A stretch of DNA of 64,000 nt from Helichrysum umbraculigerum (GCA_949592205.1 CATIUR010000001.1:17747501-17811500); one strand, 5' to 3'; counted from the first letter of the stretch, positions 11,685 to 23,025 are shown. The notes: generated from the letters alone by a model not told the origin. A program made the numbers and translations.

Positions 11685-13112
11685 TGTAACATCCGCTAAA
11701 TTAGGACTAGTACTTAGTGCCTAATCATATGTTAATACATGTAATTAGTTCTGTGTTAGGCTAATTAATGTATCGAATTATATATATTGTTGAATATATA
11801 CGAAAATGCGATTTGATTAAATCGTACGCAATTTAAATCGAATGTATTTGATTTAATCTAATACGGACGTTGGTGACCAATTTTATTAAGTAACACTATT
11901 ATGTTAAAAATATTATTCTAATAATGTTCAAATTACAATTCGTATCGTACAAACAAAACAAACTAACTTACGTTTTATAACTCAAATATAAATTTATTAG
12001 TAAAATATTTAAATAAATTCGTATTTTAAAACTTATCAATTAATATGTAAAATAAGTATTTAACGTTTTAAACGACGGAGTAAACGAACACCACACGGAC
12101 CGCGATTGCGGAGACTGAAAAGTTGGAGGTTAAACCCCCCAACTCCCTTTCTCTTTCTCTCATTTCACCTCCACTCACTCTCTCTCTTCTTTCTTTTCTC
12201 TTCCTTCTCTCTAAAAACCACCACACCACCTCAAACTCACTAATCTTCAAAATAACAACACAAAACGCACTCGGATCACACCACTACTTTGGAGAAAAAC
12301 GTTCACCACTTCCCGATCTACAACTCTACCTTTTCGGATTTTTGATCCGACACTTTGTAAGTTTCCGACAAAATCCCGAAACCTCTCGATTCTTTGTATA
12401 TTTCACTTGTTAGTGTTTATATAACTTATATATGTCCATTACAAAGTGTAGAACACGATTTTATAGCTTAAAAACGGGTTTGGATTGGGTTTTTGGCCAG
12501 AATAATCTCGACAGTCGGACTTTCTGGGCTGATGTTCTTCCATGCGACACAAGCCTTGTGTCGCATGTTGTGGCGTATTTTGCCTATTGTGTCGTATAAA
12601 TCCTCTATGTCGCACCTTGCGTCGTACTTAATAACTAGTGTCGTAAATCTTGCGACACAACCATTATGTCGCATACTATGTCACAAACTCCATACGACAC
12701 AATCACTATGTCGCTGTTGAATCAGCATCTCGAATCTATACGACACAACCCTTGTGTCGTATAGATATTGTGTCGCATTCCTATGCGACACAACCCTTGT
12801 GTCGCATGACAAACTTTTGTGTCGCATATTGTGTCGCAAAACACAGAAAACTCAGATTTTTACTAAGTGTCGAGACTCGAAATTTATCACTCGATTTTTA
12901 CTAAGTGGCCAGCCCCTTGGACCCCACCAGGGGCGCTGCCCCCGGACCCCCGTACTTAGATTCCGTAAGCACATTTCTCACCAAGTGTCAAACTTGTATG
13001 ACTTCAAAACGCTTATACAATACAACTTTTCAAACATAATGGAATATACTTTTCGAGTATAACACTTCGAAATCAATGTGATAACATCAGGAGTATTAAT
13101 ACAATTAATCAC
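11685..13112 (+). mobile_element. Solo LTR 2, left part (split by the Athila-like element)
   Basis: Begins TGTAACATCCG, preceded by GTTTC (11680-11684). The sequence runs parallel to solo LTR 1: a 'TTAGGACTA..TTAGTGCCTAAT' start, CT-rich leader (12146-12215), GTAAGTTTCCG box (12357), then a cluster of TGTGTCGCAT/ATGCGACACA (12540-12840) and a short GC-rich block (12907-12957). It breaks at ATCAC (13108-13112), the target duplication of the inserted element, and resumes at 34400. Confidence 0.88.
12540..12840. repeat. TGTGTCGCAT / ATGCGACACA cluster in solo LTR 2
   Basis: More than ten direct and inverted copies of TGTGTCG(C/T)A and its complement (T/A)GCGACACA within 300 bp. Hairpins such as ATGCGACACAAGCCTTGTGTCGCAT (loop GCC-like) are visible near 12541. 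The LTRs of the Tekay-like element (26108-26400, 32168-32460) carry the same motif. Confidence 0.85.
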
Positions 13113-13489
13113 TGATAACACGTAAAAAGTCATGTTTTTACGTACGTTATCTTCCACTTTTTAGGCACAAAGTTAACTAAAACACACTTAAAAGAACATT
13201 ATTCATAAAGTTTTGTTAACTAAGTCAAAACGGAGTCGATGTTTGTAAAATCACTGAAAATGGCATGAAAAACGTAAGAAACATGGCAAAACTGCTTCAC
13301 CGTACCTCCGTTCATTCATTTTAATGCATCTTGAGCTACACTCCGAGTTAGGACCTCTAACTTATGTCATTTTCTTCGTTAGGAAATTACGAAACCGTGA
13401 GCATGAGAATCACTCAAAACGGATAAACGACGAAGAAGTTACGCCCGAACGAAGGAACGAAGAACCGAGGAATCAGGATACGGGAGAAC

Positions 13490-13760
13490 TAGACCGTATA
13501 CGGCCAAACTAGACCGTATACGGCCTAGCACAGACCGTATACGGCCTAGCTAGACCATATACGGCCTAGCACAGCCGTATACGGCCTGTGTTCTCCCGTA
13601 TTCACCCTACGTTCTCCCGTATACGGTCCAGTTCAACCGTATTTGCCCTAGCTCAACCGTATCGTGCGTTTGGTCAATAAAAATCAGACTTTTATTCGGG
13701 TTTGCGATACGGTTGTGCATTTGAAGGTTTGGATACGGTCTACGGATACGGTTGTGCGTT
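13490..13760. repeat. CCGTATACGG palindrome cluster in U3
   Basis: Five or six copies of the perfect palindrome CCGTATACGG, several within GACCGTATACGGCCTAGC, then degenerate CCGTAT/ATACGG halves. The cluster ends just before the TATA box at 13763, where enhancer elements would lie. The copy in the other LTR is at about 23405-23670. Confidence 0.85.
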
Positions 13761-13762
13761 GC

Positions 13763-13771
13763 CTATATATT
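13763..13771 (+). promoter_or_regulatory. TATA box of the Athila-like 5' LTR
   Basis: CTATATATT, repeated in the other LTR at about 23676. Transcription would start roughly 30 bp downstream, before the CT-rich stretch. Confidence 0.6.
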
Positions 13772-13976
13772 GAAGCCTCATTTCCACATTTTCAAAACAA
13801 TTCATCCATCCAACACTCTCATACTTCAATTCTCTTCGTTTTCTTTACATTTTTATAGTTTTACTCTCTCTAGGATAGTTTAGATAGTTTCTCTCTCTAG
13901 AGCTCTCCGTCTCTAGAGAGATAGTTAGTTGGTTAGCAGTAGAGAGAGAAGGAAGCTGATATTGTAATCACGGTGT

Positions 13977-13982
13977 AATAAA
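13977..13982 (+). terminator. Polyadenylation signal in the Athila-like LTR
   Basis: AATAAA in TGTAATAAAAGCATTC, about 200 bp after the TATA box. It would set the end of R. The copy in the right LTR is the functional one for the genomic transcript. Confidence 0.5.
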
Positions 13983-15597
13983 AGCATTCTTGGTGCAAGA
14001 CTCTGTCTTTCTTTTCAGCCGTTACGCTGCTCAATTTACTGGTGATATCTATCTTTTCATACTTATACTATGTCCGAATTATTTCTGCCTGCTTGTATGA
14101 TGTATGTTACTGTTATTGCCATGCTTATTGAGTAGTGTGCTGTTGCGGTTGTTGAAATGTAGATAATTAGACGTAGGGATGATGTTGAATTTATCTTTAA
14201 AACTATATAATTGGGAATTGTTATTTTTGTTATATCTAAAACTTATCATGCATCTAGACTTAGTTATGGATCACCCTTTCCAGTCCTTCGTGTGACTGCT
14301 ACTTTAGGCTTAGAACTTGATCACCTCTAGGTACAGTAGGAAGTTATCTGTGTTATAGTACGAAGCCGTGTCTGTCACTGTAATTCGGCTGAAATACTGA
14401 GTATAGCTTTGGAAACACCACTGGTGGAGTACAACGTGGAAGCTCCGGAAATAGCCGTATGTGCCAACACTGTGGACTACCTAGAGACCCTAGAATATGG
14501 CCTAGGAACCAATATAACTGTGGAAATGTTACAGTACACCGTCTGTCCACCCCTGGAACTGAAGCTATGGAAACATTTCGACATAGTACACCGTACCTGT
14601 ACCTAGGGATAAAAGCTACAACATATTCCTGGTTATGTTGATCTGTGGAACTGTTTAAGTGTAGTACATCGTAAACGGTGCCTAGTGTGGTACGCTGTGG
14701 AATGAGTATGCATTGTACACCGCTAGTGTTCCTAGGGCTGAATGACTGATTGCAAAGGAGAGTCTAGATCATGACAGAAGTAATTGAACTAATCAAACGT
14801 AAGGAATGAGTCTAGTGATGAAAGTCAAGCCCAGCAGTGGTTCAGAGTTCTTAAAACCCCTAGACTCTACAAAACTGATAGTTTAGAATAACAAAGTAAT
14901 GATCTGAACATGTTTAGGAGATGGCATTTACATTTAGGTGTTAAGAACGGTTAGAATAACCCAATGGGCAGTCTGTTACCTTATTCCTGCACCCTTCAAG
15001 GGTCACTGGTCCAAAAGACAGTGTGGGGGGTTGAACAGCCTGTTCTGATCAGAATCACGATAACCTAGGTGCTCAGTGACATACGGATTCTGGTAATTAA
15101 CTTGAATAAGTAGGGATCTAGTGTTTACATCCATAATGCATTTGTCTATTAACTGAAAATGTCCCCAATTATCTTTATAATAAGCATCATCCCGACAACC
15201 GATTATCGAAGTTTCAACTGCCGCAATTCTCTATCTGTCTACCTAGCTACCGATTCTCCTCTATCTTTTATTTTACTGCACGTAGTTAATTAGTTAATTA
15301 GAAAACCAAAAAACTCCAAAAACCTACCTACTTGCACAAACCCTATCCTAAAAGTGAACCTTATCTTTGGCATCGCTTCGTTTCAATTCGCTCCGATTTA
15401 AGAACGATCTCGAGTTATACTTGTTGCTTACTCACCCTGTGTAGTAGGTAGTATTTATAAGTTGAGCCCCAGCTCTTTATAAATTTAAAACCCACTGATC
15501 GCCGAGCCAAGCGGTGGTTAAGTCCTGCTGACGACAAGGACGGTTCACTCCCAAGGTGAGCTAAAGAGACCCGACCGTTGGGCTGGCATCAAGTTTT

Positions 15598-15615
15598 TGG
15601 CGCCGCTGCCGGGGA
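15598..15615 (+). other. Primer-binding site, tRNA-Asp type
   Basis: TGGCGCCGCTGCCGGGGA, six bases after the LTR end, matches the complement of the plant tRNA-Asp 3' end except for one base (C for T at position 10). Athila-lineage elements use this primer. Confidence 0.8.
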
Positions 15616-15745
15616 TCGTAGAGCGTTACGATTCTGAAGTCGCCTTAGATAGAATAAGCCTTTAGGAGATCCTTTTCGTATAGGTTGTTCTCAACTTGTC
15701 CGAAAGTTACTTTCTTTAGAATAAATTAGCTTAAATTAGAATAAA

Positions 15746-17167
15746 ATGAAAAATCCAAAAATATCTTTCTACGATTCGCCGCCTTCCTATCCCCTTTCTC
15801 CATTCGCCAGCAAAACGACTGAAGAAATGACGACTATGGACGATGCTGAGTTCTTCAACCACTTGGAACAAGAGTTGAAATCCGACTTTCACTCATCACT
15901 GGAAGAAGCCTCCGCTGGACCAGACGACGATTCTAGAACATTAGGGAAACTCTTAGATCTTGACTTAGGAATCCATAAATCTCAACAGAAGATCTCAACT
16001 TCTGCTTCTAGCATTCCAAGCTATCAGGTTTTACCTGCGCCTGAGATTAAACATTCCTTAGAAAATATCCACAGATTCCCTGATTTTGTCGATAATTTTC
16101 ATGGAAACCCTCAACCCTTTCATTCTTCATCCAAAGAAGAACGAATCCCCATAAGGAATGAGGATATTCATGAATACCTTCCAAAATCACCAATTTTTGT
16201 ATACCTCGTACCGGAACCTTCATACACCATTTATCGTGTCGTAGATAAGGAAATACCGAAAGATTCAGATAGTGATGAAATCCGATACGTTGGTTACTCT
16301 TTTGATCCTGAGAAAAGGTTGGATGTATGCAAAACATTTGCCTTACACTTAAATATGTCTGATTTTCCTTACTCAGTCGAGCAAAGAGAAACCATCTTAA
16401 GGATAGACATACTCGTAGGTATTCTCCACTGCCTTCCGACCCAAAAGGAAGATGGTATCTTCACACGACATCGAGAGCAAGAGCGAAAGCTTTTATCAGA
16501 AATAGATCACCTCATGGATCTATTTGCTTGCACCGATTATCAACCGGTTTCTCAAACCATGATTAATCGTTATGTTGCAGCTATGATAAAAGAGCTTGAG
16601 CTATTAACTTCTAAAGATCCCGCGATCACTCTCGTCATTTCTGGAAAAATTCCATTTTTCGTAGATCCTGCCGCCTATATAATCGCCAAGTTGCAAGAAA
16701 TATTTCCTGGAGCAGACGACAACAAGATAGAAGCCGCTTTCTTTGCTGAAAGAAAAGATATCCACGTTAAACTCGCTTCGTTGTTCGATCAATCCAAATT
16801 CCCTTTCACCGTTTCTCAAAGATCTCTAATTTTGGATACTGCCATTACAGTGCAAACTACATATGGTAATCCCGACTCAAAAGTGGAACTTAGGTTTCAG
16901 AGAATTTTAGGAAATCTTCTTCACGACCTTAATAATATAGACCGCGGTATACGAATGGGAATTTCAAGTAAAAAGAAAGTTAGAAAGGAATTTAAGAAGT
17001 TTGTTAATAATCTGCTAGAATTAGGCCGGAAAGAACATAGGATTCTTAGCGAATTCGAAAATTTCTCATCACACCCTGCCAAGCTAGTTGATTATGTCAT
17101 TAACATTCTAAACTGTGATTTTATTCCTCGCTATACTTCAAGATTGCTTTCAAGCAATCCCCTTTAA
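15746..17167 (+). CDS. Unrecognised 473-aa ORF of the Athila-like element, internally duplicated
   Basis: First ORF after the primer-binding site, in the place of gag, but I see no zinc knuckle, no gag-type capsid motif and no protease. The N-terminal 150 residues are acidic and Ser/Pro-rich. The remainder contains two related segments, about residues 151-260 and 304-399. Each has a Y-I aromatic start, 'EI(F)P', a D-rich turn, then FPYSVEQRETIL in the first copy and FPFTVSQRSLIL in the second, followed by a helical HREQERKLLSEIDHL or RFQRILGNLLHDL stretch. Lys/Arg-rich helices close the protein (407-430). No signal peptide or membrane segment is visible. The frame is intact, which in a 1.3-percent-diverged element suggests selection until recently. 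It could be a highly diverged capsid-like protein, but I have no direct evidence of function. The start is the first ATG, 131 bp after the primer-binding site. Confidence 0.7.
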   Translation: MKNPKISFYDSPPSYPLSPFASKTTEEMTTMDDAEFFNHLEQELKSDFHSSLEEASAGPDDDSRTLGKLLDLDLGIHKSQQKISTSASSIPSYQVLPAPEIKHSLENIHRFPDFVDNFHGNPQPFHSSSKEERIPIRNEDIHEYLPKSPIFVYLVPEPSYTIYRVVDKEIPKDSDSDEIRYVGYSFDPEKRLDVCKTFALHLNMSDFPYSVEQRETILRIDILVGILHCLPTQKEDGIFTRHREQERKLLSEIDHLMDLFACTDYQPVSQTMINRYVAAMIKELELLTSKDPAITLVISGKIPFFVDPAAYIIAKLQEIFPGADDNKIEAAFFAERKDIHVKLASLFDQSKFPFTVSQRSLILDTAITVQTTYGNPDSKVELRFQRILGNLLHDLNNIDRGIRMGISSKKKVRKEFKKFVNNLLELGRKEHRILSEFENFSSHPAKLVDYVINILNCDFIPRYTSRLLSSNPL

Positions 17168-17620
17168 ACTGTTTTGGAACAATAGTCGAGCTACAGACTT
17201 AAACCAAGCGCTTTTTGGGAGGCAACCCAAATCTTTAATTAAGTCTTTAAAATAATTTTCTTAGGTTAAAAATATGTTAGTTTAATTATTAGTTTAATTT
17301 GTTTCTTAAGAAAAAGTCAAAAAGCTCTTAAAATCTTTGTCTCCGCAAAATCTGCGCAGTTTCTAAAAACGTGAAGATCTTAAATTCAAATATTTTTAGA
17401 AAGTTTTTAAATTGTTTGGGTTTTTAAAGAGTCAAGATTTTAAACCAAAAATATTGTTTATTTAGTTAAGTAGTTTTCCTTACGTTTTAAATAAAACCAA
17501 TCTTTTTGCTGTGCACAGTTAACTACAGTCTAATACCAAATTTTAAACTTTTGCTAAAATATTTGGCTAAGGTTTTTAATTACCCAAATTATCTTGTAAT
17601 TACATTTTAAATGGTCATTT
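17168..17620. other. Non-coding stretch between the two ORFs
   Basis: AT-rich, with repeated TTTTTAAA-like words. No gag-pol remnant is recognisable. Confidence 0.5.
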
Positions 17621-17622
17621 AC

Positions 17623-17629
17623 TATAAAT
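17623..17629 (+). promoter_or_regulatory. Possible internal TATA box before a spliced leader
   Basis: TATAAAT, followed after about 70 bp by a pyrimidine- and CCACC-rich stretch (17700-17780) that looks like a plant 5' untranslated leader. Inferred only from base composition and spacing. Confidence 0.35.
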
Positions 17630-17845
17630 GTAAAAAGGAGGGAGTTAAAAAGAATGAAAATGAGTCAAACCAAGTCAAAACCCACATAAAAAATCATTTT
17701 TTCCTCTCCTTCCTCCCTTGTGCGCCGGCCTCCACCCCACCACACCAAAATCCACCATTTTTCACCATTGTTGCTCAAACCAAGCTTCAAATCTTCATAT
17801 CTAGGTCATTCTTGGTTCATTTAACATCATTGCATCTTCATTAAG

Positions 17846-18997
17846 GTATGATCCAAGCTTAAAATACCAAAATTCTCTAACTTTGTTAACTTAGAGTTTC
17901 AAGTTAGTTTTTGAAGATTTGTGCTTTACATTGCGAAATTGAGCTTTGATTCTTGCTTAGTGATGATATAGGATGATTTAGGAACTAGCATTACTAGTTA
18001 GATTGAAGTAATTTGATGTTTGACTTTTGAAAGTTGACTCTTCTTTGACTTTTTGGCTAGTTAGTCCACTTTGACCATTCGATGATTAAATTGCTTATGA
18101 TAAGTTGTTTGTTGATTGATTAGTGCTTAATATGATTAGTATAGCTTATTCATTTGCTTCATTTGCGGTTAAATGTGTGTTATGGTCAAGTTAGCAAATT
18201 AAAGTAAGCATGAAACGTTGACTTTTGATTAAACGTCACCATTTTGAAATAAAACTCTTGGTTAAAATGATGTTTTGACTTAAGTTGATGTTAATGCCTT
18301 CCTTTGATTTGCTAGTTCAAGTTAGTATTACTATGAATTGGGCAAATGACTAAAGGAAACCTTACTCTGGTAAAGTCGACTTTAAAAAGTCAAAATGCTT
18401 AAATTTTAGTAATACTAGTAACCATTCTAGTTAAAGAGTCATGGTGGTGTTGTAAAATTGTATCCTTGAAAGTATTATGGCAAGTCTTGAATTAATGATA
18501 CGCTTTCCTTAAAAACAACAACTTTTAAAAATCCTAAGGTAGCAAAAATGCCATGATCACTTTAAAAGATCCAATTTAACAATACGATTGTCAACTAAAG
18601 AAGCTTTGTTGCATTACTTGCATGATATGGTTAAAAATGCTAAATACTTGATAGTTTGCATTAGTATGCGGTAATAGGTTATGCTTGCCATGATAAGGTA
18701 ATTACATGATTAAGATTTAGGTCTATATCATACATGCTTATGATGGTTAAGTGGTCTTTTGACTTGTCTTATAGAAATCATTAAAGACTTGATAGCCTAT
18801 TATTGTAAACCGAAGTTTCTTGTGATGGTTGAAAGATGAGTTTGGTTGGATTTTTAGTTATTACAAGTTATTGGGACTGCTCATATTCTAAAGCCCACAT
18901 TTCAAATTTTCGTCAAAAATTTAGAATATGACCTAGTCCACAAACTTGTAATTATTCTTGGAAATTCACTTTGTTCTTGTTTTTCTCTTATTTACAG
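17846..18997 (+). other. Putative leader intron before the second ORF
   Basis: Donor AAG|GTATGA at 17845/17846 and acceptor TTTACAG at 18991-18997, directly before the ATG at 18998. The pyrimidine-rich tract TTGTTTTTCTCTTATTTACAG supports the acceptor. The 1152-bp interval is T-rich like plant introns and has no ORF. Athila ORF1-type proteins are known to be expressed from spliced RNA, and this layout fits that. Confidence 0.5.
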
Positions 18998-20845
18998 ATG
19001 GCTGAGATTCCTCGCTATATCAGGAAATCCATCAAAGATCCAGAGATACGGGAAAAGTTTCAGACATGGTTAACACATGATTTAGGGGAAAATAGGTACA
19101 TAGTGTGGGAAGACTTGGAGCAGATTGGTTTAAAACAAGGTTTTGAAAAATTGATTATGTTCAAGGAAGGGAAGCGAAATCTGCGAGCCTGGAAGAATCT
19201 GTTTGAGATTAGGGAAAATGTTTATCGGGAATTAGTTGCTGAATTCATGGTTACCTTCCAGTTTGACAAGACAACCGATAAATTAAATGATGACCGAATG
19301 ATCAGATTCAACTTTTTGGGCAACCCTCAACAAATGTCATTGGCAACTTTTGCTAGTCACCTTGAGCTATACACTGAGTATCAAGTCACTACTTCTTTCT
19401 TCTTGAAAGCAAATAGAGAGGTAAAACAGCGAGACCACACTGCTATCTGGCAAGAATTAACTGGAAATCAATTTCAGTCTAATGTCAAGGCCACCAGTTT
19501 TCTTGATAAGCACCATCAGGTTCTCCACAACCTCCTTGCATGTAGCATTCGAGGAAAAAGAAAGACCAAAGGAGCTGTTGGTGTAAAAGATTTGCTGATT
19601 ATCAAGAGCATTATAGAGCAGGAGCACGTTAATGTTGCTTATATAGTTGCTGATAGGATCCTCACTGAGTCAGGATACACCGAATCAGAGTCTGCTTACA
19701 TGGGAGCAGTAATCACTAAGTTAGTTAAGAGAATGGGGCTGTTAACTGAGGAGGTGATCGGTAACTTGACACCGGTAGTGAACAGGGTATCTAAGCCGTA
19801 TAACATCAACTACATGGTCAAAGTATGGTTGCTAGAGAAGGATGTTGATGGGCAGATTAGATGGAAGGAAGGTGAGATCATTCCGGGAGTTCATATGAAA
19901 CCCCCGAGGAGCAAGAGTGTTAGGTTTGAGTTCGATGACAGTACAGTCCACCGACAACCTAGGACCACTGTTACTCATGAAGCACAGAGTCTACTGATAC
20001 CCCCTGCTCGAGAGTTTGGTTGGGGAGATCCGGTAACATCCGAGCTCATGTACGGTATGTTGGGTATGCTTAACTCACACTACACACAGGACACATATTT
20101 GGCTGCTGAGTTTGGATTCCCAACACCTGCACGCCCTACATGGGTATGCGGCCCACGACCACCCAACTACCACACCATGCCACTACACCCACTTTCCATA
20201 ACACCATCCACTACCACCATTCCTTACACTACCATACCACCCACATCTTCCACCCGCACTGTGCCCATCGAGATCCCTCGCGCCCGCCGTACTAGGACTA
20301 CTCCTGCGGCTGAGCCGGTTTTCTCTGTGCACACTGCAACACCACATATGCCGCATATCCCATATGTTGGGCAGCCATCCTCACGTGCCATGACCCGTCC
20401 AGGACCAGCTGAGTCAGCCATATCAGACACATCTTCCGAGACAGACTCACCTCAGTCAGGTTTTAGACAGGACATGCAGGTTGACGATCAGGTTCAGGTT
20501 CAGGCTGACTATATGCCAGACATGACTACTGCTGCTTTGCCTACTTTGTCAGGACTCACAGGGATGTTTCAGAGCAACCCAGTGCCATCCTCTGAGCTTC
20601 CACCGTACCAGATGCTTGGTACTTCCCTAGGATCGTATGAGATTGCAGACACGGGACTAGATCCCAACTTCCATTTGTACCCGATCCAGCCACCAGCATC
20701 AGGCAGACAGCGCAGTTCATCTTCAGCATCAGTCTCCCGCAGAGCCTCGAGTGGACATCACTCTGCTTCACGTGCTGGACCTTATGGCTCCATGCCACCT
20801 CCAGCTCATGGACCACCAGCCAACCAGGATCTTCCTCGACCTTGA
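18998..20845 (+). CDS. Athila ORF1-like retrotransposon protein (615 aa)
   Basis: I chose the ATG at 18998, directly after a splice acceptor. The frame stays open nine codons upstream but without an ATG. The first half (about residues 70-290) resembles the Arabidopsis retrotransposon ORF-1 (Athila) family, the third ORF of Athila elements, by the run HHQVLHNLLACSIRGKRKTKG, 'VKDLLIIKSIIEQEHVNVAYIVADRIL' and the following 'YMGAVITKLVKRMGLL' region (given here as short segments only). The second half (about 350-615) is rich in Pro, Ser and Thr and looks disordered. No signal peptide or transmembrane helix is visible, so the 'envelope-like' label sometimes used for this family has no support here. 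The frame is intact. Its biochemical function is unknown. A frame of similar length on the opposite strand (20224-20816) is a shadow. Confidence 0.65.
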   Translation: MAEIPRYIRKSIKDPEIREKFQTWLTHDLGENRYIVWEDLEQIGLKQGFEKLIMFKEGKRNLRAWKNLFEIRENVYRELVAEFMVTFQFDKTTDKLNDDRMIRFNFLGNPQQMSLATFASHLELYTEYQVTTSFFLKANREVKQRDHTAIWQELTGNQFQSNVKATSFLDKHHQVLHNLLACSIRGKRKTKGAVGVKDLLIIKSIIEQEHVNVAYIVADRILTESGYTESESAYMGAVITKLVKRMGLLTEEVIGNLTPVVNRVSKPYNINYMVKVWLLEKDVDGQIRWKEGEIIPGVHMKPPRSKSVRFEFDDSTVHRQPRTTVTHEAQSLLIPPAREFGWGDPVTSELMYGMLGMLNSHYTQDTYLAAEFGFPTPARPTWVCGPRPPNYHTMPLHPLSITPSTTTIPYTTIPPTSSTRTVPIEIPRARRTRTTPAAEPVFSVHTATPHMPHIPYVGQPSSRAMTRPGPAESAISDTSSETDSPQSGFRQDMQVDDQVQVQADYMPDMTTAALPTLSGLTGMFQSNPVPSSELPPYQMLGTSLGSYEIADTGLDPNFHLYPIQPPASGRQRSSSSASVSRRASSGHHSASRAGPYGSMPPPAHGPPANQDLPRP

Positions 20846-23025
20846 TCTCATCTTATTTCACTATCATTTATGTTGGATGACTGTATTACTCTATTACTAG
20901 TATTTGGGATAACTGTATTAACTGTTGCTGCAGACTTGTGATTGGTCCCAACCTGTGATCTGGTTGGACCCGCCTATCTATCTTATCTTATCGTTTATCT
21001 ATTATTTTACTTATGTTATGTTTTGTTAGTTAATTTCTAGGTTACTTGCGAATAATAGAGAGCAGTAGATACTATAAAAATTTCCCAAGGAGAGCCCGAG
21101 ATGACGCGCAAATCACGCAAAGATCCTGATTCGAGCCCATTGAACTACCCTACCAAATCAGAATCTTCAAACACACATCTCAGTCTTTTCTAGGGGAGTT
21201 TTTCGTTCCACTTTCTTAATGATTTGTTTTCATCGCCTATAAATCTCCGTGTTTCCCATCATGCTTAAATTCTAAAGTGTGGGATTATAAATCCCACACA
21301 AATCAAACCAACTTAAGAAATAGAGTTCCAAAATATTTTCAAGCTTTAAGTGTGAGATTCCTCCCAAAAAGAAGAATTTTAGACTTAGTTTGAGAACATT
21401 AGGGACAATGTTCCTCTAAGTGTGGGATACACGGTATGATATACCGTATTCTTTGACTTTGATTGCTTGTCCAAAGTATAACTTTCTTAAAAATAAGCTT
21501 AAACTTCGACAGTGAATTCTTCACTCATTCAGTTGGCTTAAATTTTTCTAAAAACCTCATTTTTGCTAAAAATTTTTAATTTTTGACTCTAAATAAATTT
21601 GAGAAAGATTGATTTTTCCAAAAATTGATTAAACTGCTTTGGAAAGTAAGATAAGTTAAGATACGAGTCCCTTAAAAATGAAATGTTAATTGAAGAGCAT
21701 CGCACGGCTAGGCACATACACCCTTTTTGCAGTGAGGTACTTGAGCCAATAAAAACATTCATCTTTAATGCTTCACTTCTTCGTTTGATGTGTGTGCCGA
21801 TGTATGTGCTTTGAGTTAGAACTTGCTCTTGGTATACGTTTTGAGACCACACCAATGAGCACCGTACGCGGTGAAGGTGCAGTCAGAGGACCTTGACATT
21901 TCATAGGATTAAAACCCCATTTCTTAAAAGCCTAACCCGTCCAACTCTCATTCGTGAGTGTTGAAGATCCACTAGTTAAACCCTTTTGAGCCTTAACCTT
22001 TCATTTCTTCAAAACCACCATTCACCACCTACCCTCACCTTTTCAAAAATTTTTGAACTTAGAACGTTTTGGAGTTATGAAAAGCGTTATTTAGGCATCC
22101 TTGCCACTTTTGTCTCACACACTCTCAGTTTCTCTCTGTGTTATCTCAGAAATCTTGCGTGTGTTAAAAATCATATATCTATTGAAAGCAAAAATTCAGG
22201 TGTGAAAAATTGGCACCTTTTCTGAAAAGCTCAGTTAAAATGAGATGTCAAAAGGACAAAGTGTCCAGGATCTCTCGAAAAATATATAGAAAAGAAAAGA
22301 AAAAAAGAGAAAAATCTCCGAAAAATTCCCACAAAAATAAAATAAAGCTTAGTGCTTGAAACTCTCAAAGAATGCCTATTCAGAAAATCAGTCAACTCCG
22401 CGCGCGTTCTCGAGAAGAAAGTCATCAAAGCTACCTTTCTTCATAAAAATTCCTTCGTGTGCGTTTTCCGTTTTTAAAGAGTGTCTAGATAATTCGATTC
22501 ATAACTTTAGGACCTCTAAGTTTAAATAAAATACCCCGTTTTTCACTTCCAAAAATTCACCATCCTCCGTACCCCTTTTTTTTCAATCACCCACTCAAAA
22601 ACCCGAAAAATGTCTTGGGATGATTAGCACCGTTCTCATTGAAGTGGTGGAGATCCGATTCTTGATCAAGCCTATGATGAGAAGCAATGCATGACTGGCT
22701 TTATGAGCGATTTCGTTTGATTAGAATAATAGGAAACCCGATACACTTTGAGTGAATTGAGTGACCACCTTTGTGAGATCGCCTAGTCATGTACAATATC
22801 CATCGAGAATTGAGAAAGTATGCCAAGGTTAACATTTCAGGTTTAAGGGGGGACTATCTTAATGATGCTTGCTTTCTAAAAAGGTTTACTCAGTTTTTGA
22901 TAAATTGATTGATCTCTGGTTGTTTACTGTCAAAGATTCTCAAAACCAGATTTTTCAAAACCTTATAGCAGGTGAGAATTTTAAAGTTTGCTTGAGGACA
23001 AGCAAAAGTCTAAGTGTGGTATATT
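20846..23025 (+). other. 3' non-coding internal region and polypurine tract of the Athila-like element
   Basis: 2.2 kb without a credible ORF, AT-rich, with the words AAGTGTGGGAT and TAAGTGTGGTAT. It ends TTGAGGACAAGCAAAAGTCT then AAGTGTGG just before the right LTR (23026), the usual 3' signature of Athila/Tat-type elements. The polypurine tract must lie in this final stretch (23000-23025). Confidence 0.6.

Larger units (their letters stand above)
13113..15591 (+). mobile_element. 5' LTR of the Athila-like element
   Basis: 2479 bp. U3 contains the CCGTATACGG cluster (13490-13760), then a TATA box, a CT-rich start region with TCTCTCTAG words, a polyadenylation signal AATAAA and a very long U5. 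A second word, GTACACCGT and variants, recurs in U5 at 14535-14730. Open frames predicted inside are not genes, because the same frames recur in the other LTR. Confidence 0.9.

Noticed and set aside
12540..12840. CRISPR-like spaced repeats
   Set aside because: Spacing is irregular, the word occurs in both orientations, and the locus is a plant LTR. It is a dyad cluster.
14353..14641. 60-65-codon ORFs on both strands of the Athila-like LTRs (also 24268-24556)
   Set aside because: They lie in U5, recur only because the LTR recurs, and have no domain.
20224..20816. Minus-strand ORFs under the ORF1-like gene
   Set aside because: Shadows of a Pro/Ser/Thr-rich coding region. The plus-strand frame explains the open stretch.
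18998..20845. Envelope-like assignment for the second Athila ORF
   Set aside because: No signal peptide, transmembrane helix or furin-type site is visible. Only the ORF1 family similarity is retained.
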